This document shows positions 23,461 through 34,688 of a stretch of DNA of 64,000 nt, in pieces. The stretch comes from Persicaria tinctoria. Its lineage: Eukaryota; Streptophyta; Magnoliopsida; Caryophyllales; Polygonaceae. Position 1 is the stretch's first letter; every line of letters starts with the position of its first letter. The notes below the pieces were generated by a model. The model was not told where the DNA came from. It searched no databases and saw only the letters and a list, made by a program, of their open reading frames with translations. The translations under genes and the position numbers were made by a program. The stretch covers positions 29,072,501-29,136,500 of the forward strand of contig JBANSL010000001.1 in assembly GCA_037127255.1 (NCBI GenBank), read 5' to 3'.

Positions 23461-25320
23461 TAACTATGATAACACAAAACAACACACATCAATACTACTG
23501 CTAAACACATCAACTCAATTAATTTCAGTACTATTATAATACAGATAAAATTATGCTTTGCAATTACATCACATGTCAACATAATAACAAATTGCTATAT
23601 TAATTAAATTACTAGTTAAACTAAATATCATTGGAGAAGCGCATTTTCATTACCAGGCAGTAAACACGGCATCCGTGTATGTTTTAGCATCAGAATTCCA
23701 CAATTCACTAAACCAACACACCAGATTGAGTTTAACTCTTACATGTCAGCAGTAGAAGAGTTTTGCATAAGTATTAATTATTAGTTGCACAACTATTGTT
23801 TATTTTTTGGTGATCAATACTAATTTCTTTCAATTTTTAACCCAAATAAAAGTAACTCCCTAAATTTAAATTTAAATTTGTGCTGATGGCACAAATTTTA
23901 TTTCTTACATTATATGTCAGCAGTGTAACAGATTTTCAGAAAAATTCAATACATTATAATCAGATTTTTTGCATATTTATTTTTTAGAAGTTGCATAACT
24001 ATTATTTAGTTTAGAATAATAACTACAAATTTCTTTTTAGTTTTAATACAAAAGAGTAGTAACTTCATAAATTTCAAACAGGATTTGTGCCCTTTGGGAC
24101 AAATTTTACTTCATTACGTAAGATGTCAGCAGTGTAACATATTTTTACAATAAATTAGTTCATTCTGAAATCAAAAATCACAGTTTGGGGGTCCATATTC
24201 ATTACAAACTATTTACACAACATCTGATTGCATTTTTCATTAGAAACAATTCAATCAAAACGTTAGATTGAGTTCAACCATTATTCGTGAACAACACTAG
24301 ATTTTTGCATAACGATTAATTATACTTGCACATCTATTCTTTCATTGAGAACAATCACTTTTAATTTGTTTTTAGTTTCAATACAAAAGAGTAGTAACTT
24401 CCTAATTATTCAATCTGAATTTGTGCCTTTTGGCCCAAATATTAGTTCATTACATATAAATGTCAGCAGTGGAACAGGTTTTGAGAACAATCCAGTTTGT
24501 TCTAAAATTAAAATGACAGGTTTTGTGTGCATAATCATTAAAAACTATTTACACAACATCGAACTGTATTTTACAGTAGAATCAATTCAATCAACACCTT
24601 AGATTGAGTTCAACTATTATTTGTCAACAACACCAGATTTTTGCATAAGTATTAATTAGTAGTTGCACAACTATTCTTTCTTTTAGAATAATGACAACTA
24701 CTTTCTTTTTAGTTTCAATACAAAAGACTAGTAAATTAATAAACTTCAATATGAATTTGTGCCTTTGCAAGAAATTTCAATTCAATACAAAAAAATGTCA
24801 GCAGTGTAACCTATTTTTACAATAATTCAGTTCATTCTAAAATCAATATCCACAGTTTGAGTGTGCATAATCATTACAAGCTATTTACACAACATCTAAC
24901 TGCACGTTACATCAGAATCAACTCAATCAACACTTTAGATTGAGGTAAACTATTACTTGTCAGGAGCACCATTTATTCGCATTACTTTCACACAGTGGTT
25001 GCATAACTATTCTTTCTTTTAGAATAATCACAAATAATTTCTTTTTAGTTTCAATACAAAAGACTAGTAACAATTTCAATATGAGTTTCTGCCTTTGGCA
25101 GAAATTTTACTTCAATACATAAAATGTGAGCAGTGTAACAGGTTTTTACAATATTTCATTTCATACTAAAATCAATATCCACAGTTTGAGTGTGCATAAT
25201 CATTACAAACTATTTACACGACATCTAACTGCATTTTACATTGGAATCAACTTATTCAATACTTTAGATTGAGTTAAACTATTCGGCACACATTTAGATT
25301 GAAGTTGATGAATTACCTGC
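23461..25320. repeat. right tandem array, diverged units
   Basis: At least five units of about 300-330 bp (from about 23640, 23960, 24290, 24640, 24970) with the order TTAGATTGAGTT-AACTATTA - TTGCATAA - GTTGCACAACTATTCTTTC - TTTTAGTTTCAATACAAAAGA - TTTGTGCC-TTTGGC - ATGTCAGCAGTGTAACAG. Related to and in the same orientation as the 7.7-10.4 kb array. No coding frame supported. Confidence 0.85.
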
Positions 25321-25402
25321 TCTTTTAATAGTTATGCTACTACTGTGTGCAAGTAATGCAAATAACTGGTGTTGCTGACAAGTAATAATTTAACTCAATC
25401 TT
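24942..25402. repeat. ~80-bp inverted repeat at the right edge of the array
   Basis: 24942-25022 (GATTGAGGTAAACTATTACTTGTC onward) is matched on the opposite strand by 25322-25402 (ending TGACAAGTAATAATTTAACTCAATC), with substitutions. The arms are about 300 bp apart. Confidence 0.75.
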
Positions 25403-26318
25403 CTACGACTGTTGGTAGAATATTCAGACATAGTTTGAGAAAAACCAATGGAGAGAATGAGAGGAAGAACTCCTATGAGGAACTAAACCTCATGTGTTTC
25501 GCTTGTGATTCGAAGACATATGGTTAGATGATATATGAGAATTGATTTCTATCTATTCTATGTTTGATTGATTCAATATCTTTTTTATTCAATAGATTGA
25601 TTGCATATATTCCCTCTTGATTAGCTACCTTGACGGAATTTGCTCTCTTGCTAAGATTTGATTACTTCTTGTGATTTGATTAGATCTAAGTAGCAAACAT
25701 CATCAATCGATATCGTGAAAGCATCGATTGGTATTGTTTAATTGCCAAACCTTTGGAGTGATCCAAGGTTGCATGAATCAAATAAGAATAAATATAATAG
25801 AGTCAAGGATCAATGATCCAACCATTGTTGATCAATGATAGGGGAAACTATCTCATTACTATTAATCACTATAATTCACCATTATCACTTATACCTTATT
25901 TAATTGCCTTTTTATTCAATTATACTTTGATCTCATTCTCTTTGGTAGCAATTTGAGTAGACCGGGAAGGTATTCCCCATGTGCATCGACATATGGACTT
26001 ACCCCTTCTATGGAATAATAGGTTAAACTTCTCATTAATACTTTTGGGACGAGGTAAAGCCTACAACACTCTATCTTCTAGGGTCGGGGTGAGCTCGACG
26101 GTAGCCATGTGAGCTTATGCTTAAAGGTATGATCTTTTTATATGCGAATACATCTTCTATCCCTATTTGCATGATTCTTCTACGAGAGTAGTAGATAGAT
26201 CATTAGTTGTATTATTGAAGCGGAAGTGATCTTAATATGAATTTGGATTAATTATCAAAAAGGTTAGGGTTTATGCGAGAGCCTCTATCCACCTATTTGT
26301 TCTTAACAAAGGTTATTT
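25403..26318. repeat. retroelement-like sequence with a distant direct repeat
   Basis: 25735-26090 is repeated at about 28600-28955 (shared TTGGAG-GATCCAAGGTT, CTCATTACTATTAATCAC, TTTTGGGACGAGGTAAAG). 25500-25550 (TGTGATTCGAAGACATA) resembles 27340-27390. No reading frame. Probably remnants of one decayed LTR-retroelement family; the class is not determined. Confidence 0.5.
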
Positions 26319-26783
26319 TATAACACCCCGTCTCACATCGGATATCATAAGGATGTTGGGAATGATTTATATGTGATTCAAGCCCTACCCATGTCACAAT
26401 AGCTCATTCTTTTCAGGCTCCATGTGAGGACAACGGACCTTAGAGGGCTAGGTAACATGGGTTGGAGTCTTTTAAGACCCCGGGTCTTACAGATGGTATC
26501 GGAGCCGACTCCGGGCTCGGAGGTGCGCTGAAAGTATGCTCGGATACGCTCCTCCCGGATGGCAAACCCTTGGGCCTGATGGGGTCGTTAGTGTTTTAAG
26601 TGAGGGAGATTGTAACACCCCGTCCCACATCGGATATCATACAGATGTTGGGAGTGATTTATAAGTGATTCAAGCCCTATCCATGTCACAAGAGATCTTC
26701 CTTTTCAGGCTCTAAGTGAGGATAACGGACCTAAGAGGGCTAAGTGGCATGGGCTGGCACCTCTTAAGACCCCGGGTCTTACA
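26319..26783 (+). mobile_element. complete TRIM (miniature LTR retrotransposon)
   Basis: Two 173-bp terminal repeats (26319-26491 and 26611-26783) start T(G/A)TAACACCCCGT and end GGGTCTTACA. They are flanked by a perfect 5-bp target duplication TATTT (26314-26318, 26784-26788). Between them, TGGTATCGGAGC at 26494 is a primer-binding site like initiator tRNA-Met and GTGAGGGAGAT abuts the second repeat as polypurine tract. Only 119 bp separate the repeats and nothing is coded. TRIMs of this TGTAACACCCCGTC type are widespread in plants and move with proteins supplied in trans. Confidence 0.93.
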
Positions 26784-27276
26784 TATTTGATGAAAAGGCA
26801 TTGATAATGCATATTTCATATATGCATTATAGGTGTTTCTTATTGCAATTAGGTAGTGGTTTTGCTATTGTTTGAGTCTAGTTTTGTATATTGCTTGTAA
26901 AGTATTCGAGTTTGGAATCTACGCCTTTTTAGTGTTTATTCTGCAGAATTACATTCCGACCTTGAATGGACTTTAAAAGAGCTTAAGAGACATGTTTTGT
27001 AGCATATGGAGGCTAAGGAGGAAGCTAGAGAGGAGCCATGAAGCAAAAAATTGGAAATTATTGAAGATAATCGAGGAAAGTCGGATACTGCCTAGATGGC
27101 GCCCGTCTTGGGCCGTTTTCCAGCAATTTTGATTTTTGATCCGGAAACATTATTTCCTATTATTTTATTCTTAATCCTATTAGGGTTTGGCCAACTCTTT
27201 GAGAGGCTTTATTAGGTTATTTTTGTTCTATTTGTCGTGTGTTGGATTATTGGTATTGTGAGACTATGAACACAAT

Positions 27277-27311
<35 letters not shown>

Positions 27312-28964
27312 GGCCTATGAGTTGCTAAACTCGTAGTTTTTCCTGTGATTCGAAGACATAGTTGTTTGGATTATGATGATTTGATTCTATTTGGTTATTC
27401 ATATTTATAGTTATCTTCTTTTGCTTTATTATTATATTTGTGTTCCTTTCTATGACTGATCACCATGTTAGGAATTGCATCTTAGCTATGAATTCGTTGT
27501 TGTTTTCTTGATAGCAAACAAAGGTATTAAGATAGTGATGTTTCATTGTCTTTGTAGTGGATGATTTCAATTGATATATGTTGAGGATATTCGATTAGGG
27601 CTGAGTTCGGTATGCGCCTATTAGTCTTAATTGCATTGAGTCAATGTGCCAATTGGTCTTGATTACTTGAGTCCTTAATGCTATTCTTTAGTGATATTGA
27701 ATAAGATGAGTGAATCTCTGCGGACCTCTCAACTTTAGTCAAGTAGACCTATTAATATTAATAATTAATAGATCAATTCAAGGACCATGAATTCCAACCA
27801 TTTTCAAAGAATTACATGTGAAATGTTCTTTCTACTTTGATATCAAGCTACTTTGCAATCATAAATCTGGTTACTTTTACATTATGGTTATTTGCTACAA
27901 TTCATTGCTTTGTCATAAGAGTCTTTGCTTAGAGTTATTGAATAGGAAATTGCTTTTCCCTATGGGTTCGATACCAGACTTCATCGCTATAGTAGTAGTT
28001 ATTTGGTTTATCAAGCGATTGATTGCCTAATCTATTGGTTTTGTGTTTGAGTTTGGATATTATTGCTATTTCACAAGGGGCGAAAGTGCCAACGACGTTC
28101 GCCACGCGTCAGGCATAATCTTTCATGAAATTGGTATAAGTCTTATATGGTTATCGTTGCGGTATAAATTCCCCGGCTTTGGAAGTTCTTTAAGTTTATC
28201 GAATTCAAAACAACCAACATGTGTTTATTTCTGCTCATATATCTTCTTATTCATCATTTATTTATTCGGGCAATCTTTTCTGACTTTTATTTTCTTCACG
28301 TTTTATTTTCTACAAACCACTTGACATCGAGTCCCTACTGAGTCGACATAGTATCCTACTCGACGTCGAGTTGTTTGTTTTTGTTTTGCAGATCTGTTCA
28401 TTGAACACCGACTGTTCAGGTCGATATTGAGTCAACTTCTAGGCGACGTAAGGGCTGATTTTGAAACTCGGGGATTCGAACCTGATTCTCTACCACTACA
28501 ACAGGAGGGTTCTTGTATTTACTTTTGCGTAGACTCGAAAATCGGTTTGAATTGATATTCTATATTTGTTTAGACTTGATTCCCCACGCTAACATTTAAT
28601 TGTCAAAGCTTTGGAGCGGTCCAAGGTTGGATGAATCAAATAAGGATAAGTAGAATAGAGTCAAGGATCAATGACCCAACCATTGTGGATGAATTGTTAG
28701 GGAAATTATCTCATTACTATTAATCACTATAATTCACCATTAGCATTTTCACCTTATTCAATTGCCTTTTTTATTCAATTATACCTGGATCACATTCCCT
28801 TTGTTAGTAATTTGAGTAGACATGAAATATATTCTCCATGTGGATCGACATCTGGACTTACCACTTCTACGGAATAATAGGTTCAGCTTATCATTATTAC
28901 TTTTGGGACGAGGTAAAGTCTACGACACTCTATCTCGGCACACCAATGCTAATGACAGTTGATC
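26784..28964. repeat. decayed retroelement terminal-repeat-like sequence
   Basis: A long noncoding stretch that resembles the LTR of a plant Gypsy-type element in style (TGATGAAAAGGCATTGATAATGC start; CCCTATGGGTTCGATACC near 27960). No gag-pol is attached. It contains a (GA)n run at 27279-27308, a short tRNA-like GGGGATTCGAACC on the minus strand at about 28482, and the second copy of the 355-bp direct repeat (28600-28955). Class and borders uncertain. Confidence 0.4.
27279..27308. repeat. (GA)n microsatellite
   Basis: About 15 uninterrupted GA units. Confidence 0.95.
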
Positions 28965-30237
28965 TCTCACATCTCTTCCAGCAGGCAAATCTGCATTTGG
29001 ATGTAGGTGGCTGTATAAGATCAAATTTCGGCCAACCTGATGGTAGTGTTGAGAGGTTCAAGGCACGTTTGGTTGCGAAAGGCTACAATCAGATTAAGGG
29101 AAAGGATTACAATCACACTTTCTCTCCGGTAGCTAAGGTCACCATACTAAGATTGTTGATTGTCATTGCTACTCAAAAGAAATGGCCTATAATGCAGTTA
29201 GATATCAACAATGCCTTCCTTCATGGATTTCTCGATAAAGAGGTGTATATGTGCATCCCTAAAGGTTATTCTAAGGGTTCTCCACATCAAGTTTGCAAAC
29301 TTAAGAGGTCCCTCTATGGCTTGAAGCAAGCTTCTCGTCAATGAAATGTTGAGCTTTCAAGATTTCTTGTCAGTAGAGGTTATTGCCAGTCTGCTTTTGA
29401 TCACTCTTTGTCTATCAAATCAGTTCCTGAAGGTTTTGGTTGTAGTGCTTGTGTACGTCGATGATCTATTGCTCACAGGGGACAGTGTCACTAAAATCTA
29501 TGATCTTAAGACATCCCTTCATACAGTTTTTACTATCAAAGATCTTGGGGATGTTAGTTATTTCCTCGACTTGGAAACCTTAAGGACTTCACAAGGCACA
29601 TTGTTGAACCAACAGTAATATGTCTTGGACATATTACATGATACTCAGATGGAAGATTGTAAAGTTTCTTCCTTTCCCATGTCTCGGGGTTTGAAACTCA
29701 CATTTGATGGTGGTGAGGAGCTCACTGATCCAGAGAAATATCGTCGTCGTGTGGGTAGATTGTTGTATTTGAACATGACAAGGCCCGATATCTCTTATGT
29801 TGTTCAACATTTAAGCCAGTTTATAAATTCCCCTCGCATTCCTCATGGGCATGCGAATCTGGGTTTGTTGTACACTTGTACCCTACTCAGAACTGCGCGC
29901 ATTGATCTGACTGCCTATTGTGATTCCAATTGGGGTAGTTGCCTCTTCAGTAGACGTTCTTTGACTGGTTTCTGTGTGTTCATGGGAAGGGCCTTAATTC
30001 TTGGAAGACCCAGAAGCAGACCACCGTTTCTAAGTCCTCTGCTGAGGCCGAGTATAGAAGCTTGTCGAAAACGTCAAGTGAGCTTGTCTTGCTAGATTCC
30101 ATACTCGCCGGCTTAAATTGTTCTCTGCGTAAACCAATTCCCCTATTTTTTGATAGCAAGTCTGCAATCACAATTGTGGAGAATCCTGTTCTCCATGAAC
30201 GGATAAAACACATTCGCTTCATTTGTCATTACATTTG
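28965..30237 (+). pseudogene. Copia reverse transcriptase and RNase H remnant
   Basis: In several frames: [13 protein letters not shown] and [13 protein letters not shown] (palm start), LYGLKQAS, then VLVYVDDLLLTGDS (catalytic YVDD) in a new frame, RLLYLNMTRPDISYVVQHLS, and RNase H pieces TAYCDSNWGS, SLTGFCVFMG, KSSAEAEY and KHIRF. At least four frameshifts or stops (about 29030, 29343, 29618, 29990) rule out function. Confidence 0.9.
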
Positions 30238-30640
30238 AGAAAGGTTTCAGGAGGGCTTCTTGGTTCCAACCTTTGTTCGTTCTCAACTACAGCTGACAGA
30301 CATCCTAACTAAGCCTCTCGGTCATGATCAACACCAATTTCTTGCACACAAGCTTGGTCTCGTTTGTTCCGCTTCTCCAGCTTGGGAGGGGGATATTGAC
30401 CACATGCAAGATATCGATATGAGGGTATTTTAGTAATTCGGGGTATAAGCTTAGGAGCATTTTTGTCATTGTAAACCTAGTTATTGGCTATAAATGAACA
30501 GAAGCTGTAATTGGAGAATCCAATCAATTCAGTTGAAGAAGTTGTTACAAATCGTTTCTTGCTCAACTTCATCTTCTTCCTCTGTGCTTCCATGGAAGTT
30601 TATGCGTGAGATCCTTGCTTCAACAAGGTTCTTTACAGAC
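28965..30640 (+). mobile_element. 5'-truncated Copia element (pol end plus 3' LTR)
   Basis: A Ty1/copia fragment of a different lineage from the two Sirevirus-like elements. It begins abruptly inside reverse transcriptase, right after the 355-bp direct repeat. It ends with polypurine CTTGGGAGGGGGA (about 30381-30393) and an LTR-like stretch from about 30394 to 30640 containing TATAAATG at about 30490. No 5' LTR, gag or integrase in the window. Confidence 0.85.
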
Positions 30641-30909
30641 CCAAACCTGTAAACCGGTGGAATTCCCGGGTTAGGATTCGGGTTACCTTCCACTGACCCT
30701 TGACCTGGGGCCACGCCTAAGTTAAACATACTCTCTCTCGCGCTCTCTTAAATAGAGTACGTTGAAATCAAACTATTAAGTTCATATATTATACATACAA
30801 GTAGCCAACAAACTATCAAGCTAGTACATTATAGATGCATGGATTAATTAAACACACTGGCCCCTCACCTCTGTTTTGCTACTTTGATTTGGTCACACTT
30901 ACATAATCT

Positions 30910-32191
30910 CTACATATAAAGCTGATCTATTTCACTAATACTGCCAATGACTTCAAGAGAATTAGGATTACTAGGGAAACAATTCCGATTAAGAAGCTCC
31001 TCTATCATTTGCAATGCAATTCTCTCTTCTTCCTCCATTTGATCACTACAACGATTATCAGCACTGCCACCATCACCAAACCCTTGTGTTAGAACCATTG
31101 CGTGATTGCTCGACACATCTATTCTCGATGCCTCCACAATTCGATCATTTTGGTTATTAGAAGTGTCATCACATGGTAGATACCTATGACCATTCGTGTT
31201 ATTATTCCCGGGTTTAACTGTCATGACCCACCGAGACTCTGTAGATGGGCCCGCCCTCTTTTGCCAAACTCCAATTAGGGCACTTTCAGTGTCGAGCCTC
31301 AGGCATGTCAGGGACGGCGAGGGAGTCTTAGCACTCTTCTTTAGCTTTGCATGTAAGACCTGTGATAACCTCTGAGATGACGACAATGATGAGTAGGTTA
31401 AGGGTTGCCCTAGTTTTTTCTCGAGATCTTGGTGGGTGCCTTCACAAGGAGTGTGTACATCGTAATGACAATATTGCTCGTCCAAGGATGCTTGAGGGAT
31501 AGGGAAGTTGGTCTTGGCATTTCGGCCACACATGATAATGGCCGCTTGATCATAAACCCTAGCGGCTTCCTCAGCTGTGTCGAATGTCCCCAGCCACACC
31601 CTCTTCTTCCTACATGAATGTACTTCCATATATGGTTAGACATATTCAGTCAATGAATCGACATTAGATAGGTATAGACATATATACATTTTATCGTCGT
31701 CCATAATACATAATTTTATGAGTGAATGATACCCCTTGAATAGGTAAATAAAGAGCGAAATATGCCCAATAGTGTGTAAAACTCTTCCGCATACTAGTTT
31801 ATACTATGAACATTTACAAGTTATCACTGTTTCCAAATTGTACTCATTAATGCATTCGGAACCATAATATTTATTATTCTGTGGGTATGAATGAGTCCGT
31901 TTCATTTCAATTCAGTTTGGATTGGCCATTATAGATTATGACATATATATCGTACGTGTTTATTCGATTACCCAATCCTCAGTCCTCTACTAATTAGTTA
32001 ATTAAACACTTAAATTAAAGATAGTTTAGCAATCCATAAAAAAAAAAAATACAGTATAAGCTAAGATAAATTGTACGTAGACTATAAGCTAAGTAATCGA
32101 TAAATACGTACAGTAGAGGATGGCGAATTTCGGCGACCCAAGAACCCCAATGGCGCTGGCGAACACCTCTGAACTTCTTCGGTTGCACCAT
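30910..32191 (-). CDS. SHN: SHINE/WIN1-type AP2/ERF transcription factor
   Basis: Two exons: 32191-32112 (80 bp) and 31609-30910, with a 502-bp GT-AG intron; total 259 residues. Exon 1 encodes [20 protein letters not shown] then EIRHPLL, and exon 2 continues [20 protein letters not shown], a complete AP2 DNA-binding domain starting at residue 5. The MVQ start and the intron after HPLL are characteristic of the SHINE/WIN1 clade, transcription factors that activate cuticular wax and cutin genes in epidermis and act in the nucleus. The acidic C terminus ([15 protein letters not shown]) and ISEIDQLYM end fit the clade. An ATG in the intron opens a longer frame but is not the real start. No lesion seen; likely functional. 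Which SHN paralogue is undetermined. Confidence 0.93.
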
Positions 32192-32637
32192 CTTCGGATA
32201 TATATATATATATATATATATATTGATCAGGCTAACTTCCTTTTTTTAGGTTATGATTCTGATTGTGGAAGGATGATATCAATTTATAAGGAGGAAGAAG
32301 AGAAGAAGTAGTTGCAGAAAAAGAAGGGAGCTGAGCTGGCACTGGCAGTAGGAAGTAGTTAATGTTAGTAAATGGGATTCAAGATGATGATCAAGTTAAT
32401 GTAGGTGAGGGCCATGTTTCATACTCTTAATTTCAATTTCATCATAGTTCATTCAGTCATTTTCCATAGGGTTAATTTAGTATCATATATTATCTCTTAA
32501 TTAATTTGGTGGTGTGTAGTGTATCTATTCAAGTTTAATTTAGACAAGAATTAAGCCAGTTTTGCTAGTCAACTACTTAATATAATATGTGGCACACATT
32601 AAACTATGTAATAGCTAGCTAGGAGACTTTCATCACT
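32192..32637. other. ERF upstream region with (TA)n microsatellite
   Basis: Presumed promoter and 5' UTR of the SHINE-like gene (reads leftward). An AT dinucleotide run lies at 32199-32223. No other gene visible. Confidence 0.5.
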
Positions 32638-32887
32638 TTTTTTTTTTTTGATTAGGAAATAATTCGAGCCCCGACAGACCCGGACATCGAGAGGCCGACA
32701 AAGTCGGCAGATGGTAAGCCGTCTAAACATACAACATAGCAAAAGAAAATACAATATGGAAACAGAATACAATCACAAAATACAACAAAAGACCCCCACA
32801 AAATAAACCCGGAAACCCCAGACCCAAGCACACAAGCGGATATAGCAACGAGAAGATGGAGACCCAACGTGAATAAGTGGATTAAAA
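32638..32887 (-). mobile_element. short LINE- or SINE-like retroposon with 17-bp target duplication
   Basis: A poly-T at the left end (poly-A on the minus strand) is followed by about 240 bp containing AGGCCGACAAAGTCGGCAG. It is flanked by identical 17-bp direct repeats AGGAGACTTTCATCACT (32621-32637 and 32888-32904), the signature of target-primed reverse transcription. The same GCCGAC-GTCGGC motif occurs near the poly-T end of 55500-56020. Probably a 5'-truncated LINE 3' end. Confidence 0.9.
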
Positions 32888-32904
32888 AGGAGACTTTCAT
32901 CACT

Positions 32905-33278
32905 ATTTAAGGAGTCTTTGGCACAAGTTTTCTTTTTGGGGCGTTTTATATAAGGTTTAAAATGATCAAGGAGGTCCTTATATTCCGGTCATTTTGTGAA
33001 CTAGTAATTTTACAGGCGAAAAATGAAACTTAACAGAAATTAAGGGATTAAAAAGGTGAAGAATACGTACGCATTTTATATGCACATATTAAAAAAAAAA
33101 ATAAGAGGGATTCATGCATGATATATGTTATGAAATACCTTAAAACTGTTATTTAAAGTCATTTTAGTTGAAAAAACTAAGAAAAAATAAAAATTATCAA
33201 AAAAAAAATGTTATTTAATTAAGCATTTTTAGTATAAGGAAATTACGATTAAAAAAATTATAAAAAAGTAAGAATAAA
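32905..33278. other. gene-free AT-rich interval
   Basis: No coding or structural signal recognised. Confidence 0.4.
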
Positions 33279-33340
33279 GGGATTTGAAGTTTGAACCTAT
33301 TATCTAAAGGCAATAAACCCTTACCAACTAAGCTAAATCG
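33279..33340 (-). repeat. tRNA-like (SINE head?) sequence with A and B box resemblance
   Basis: On the minus strand TTAGCTTAGTTGGTAAG fits an RNA polymerase III A box, and GGTTCAAACTTCAAATCC lies about 35 bp on like a weak B box. Two further copies of this unit lie right of the Pack-MULE (46721-46830). Not a functional tRNA: stems do not pair well. Confidence 0.45.
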
Positions 33341-33489
33341 TTTTTATAAGGGGCATTTACATAAATATCCAAAAAATTTACCTAAATTAGAGGAGTATCC
33401 ACATGTTTGAATACATTACAAAACTGTCCACTCTTTTCTAACGTAACCAAAGGCTGCTGACATCCTCTGTTTTGATGCCCTGCTGATCC

Positions 33490-34070
33490 TCGAGACCTCG
33501 AATCCCTCCCTCCCGCGTTCACCCTCTCTCCTGTGACGAGCAATCCTGACTATCTGCGCATCAATGGCGACGAGCAACGGTTTCCCTGGCTCAGATTTCT
33601 TTCAATTCAGTTGTCGGCTTCGGTCCCATGGTAACCCTCTTTCAATTCGTTGCTTCTGAAAGACCCGGCGATTTCGTTCTCAGGCCGATAGCTCAAGTGC
33701 TCAACAAAGACCTGGCGATTCCTGCAGCCTCCATCTTCCTCCTCTCTCCTCAGGCCGATCCGGCGATTTCCAGCCGTGGTTGACCGGCTCTCTGATTGTC
33801 GAAGTTCTAGGCCTCCTCCTCGCTCCTTGCCCGTCGCTCTGAGTTGTGGCTGGCCTCCATCTCCGCTCACAAGCCTCTCCTTCTTCCTGTTGCACCGAAG
33901 GCGCGCATCCGGAGGTCGGGTATCAGCATCGTCGCCGTCGTTGCCTCATCCTCCCGTTCCCAATCCGCCTCCTCCTGGTGGTCGGGTATCAGCTTCGGCG
34001 CGCATCCGGAGGCGTTTCAGGTATGGTCTTTTCCTCTGCAGTTTTCAATCGATGAAGAATAAGAGTTTTG
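33490..34070 (+). other. GC-rich gene-5'-end-like segment inside the Pack-MULE
   Basis: Base composition is clearly richer in G+C than the surroundings. It contains ATGGCGACGAGCAACGG near 33564 and a proline/arginine/serine-rich frame, like a captured promoter, first exon or 5' UTR. It also carries two copies of a GCGCATCCGGAGG motif (33902, 33999). No protein recognised. Confidence 0.4.
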
Positions 34071-34247
34071 GTTGATGATTGACAATGCGCTATTAAGCAG
34101 ACCAAGTGTTCGACGTAATGCCTGTATGGAATGGTCCACTAAATTCAAGTGTATTATAATCTTTCATCTTTCAGATTCCCGCCTCACCACTGCCTTCTGC
34201 CTGAAATCTGCTGAGAAGATCGGCGAAGAGGGTAGCTCACTGGCACT

Positions 34248-34334
34248 CCTTCGCAGTGGAAGGTTTCTATCCAGGGCGGTGTTATTTATATTCGGGATTT
34301 ACTGGATTCGCGAGACCCATCGAGATCCTTACAG
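34248..34334 (+). pseudogene. captured fragment: LPEAT1-like acyltransferase exon
   Basis: The frame reads LRSGRFLSRAVLFIFGIYWI then RETHRDPYS. This resembles the membrane segment (RSGRFLSRxLLFxFGFYWI) before the catalytic region of plant lysophosphatidylethanolamine acyltransferase 1, from memory of the family. Only about 29 codons are present, ending in ACAGTAAG, close to a splice donor. Upstream sequence in the same frame does not match the family as far as I can tell. Confidence 0.6.
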
Positions 34335-34600
34335 TAAGAACAATGCAACAATGGATGGTTTTTGTTGATGGTTTGATGAAAGAGGAGGTAAATATTGTTT
34401 CATAGTTTTCTGGAATTTAGGGATTTGGTAAATTGCTGAACTTCTATTGCACTGACTTGTATGTCAGCATTCTGATGCACTGATTCTGCAAATTAGAAGC
34501 ATTCTGTTGTACTGTCTTGTATGTCAGCGTTTTTTGCCTTTTGTGTGAATTTTTGTCCTTTTGTTTGAAATTACTAAGTATTGTCATCCCTTTGGTTCAG

Positions 34601-34688
34601 ACAACAAAAATGTGTTAGCAGTTCAAGTATTTAGATGGAGTGATGGGTCTTACGTACCTTGAAGATCAAGATCATTGGTGGCTGTCTG
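34601..34688 (+). pseudogene. captured fragment: GH2 beta-galactosidase exon
   Basis: One exon with original splice borders, CCTTTGGTTCAG before and GTAAGAGG after. It reads NKNVLAVQVFRWSDGSY, then after a 4-bp GTAC insertion LEDQDHWWLS. This is the conserved WSDGSYLEDQD region of LacZ-type family 2 beta-galactosidases, which also exist as single host genes in plants. The insertion makes the fragment noncoding. Confidence 0.85.

Noticed and set aside
32120..32311. 63-codon + strand frame in front of the ERF gene
   Set aside because: It is antisense to ERF exon 1 and a TA microsatellite.
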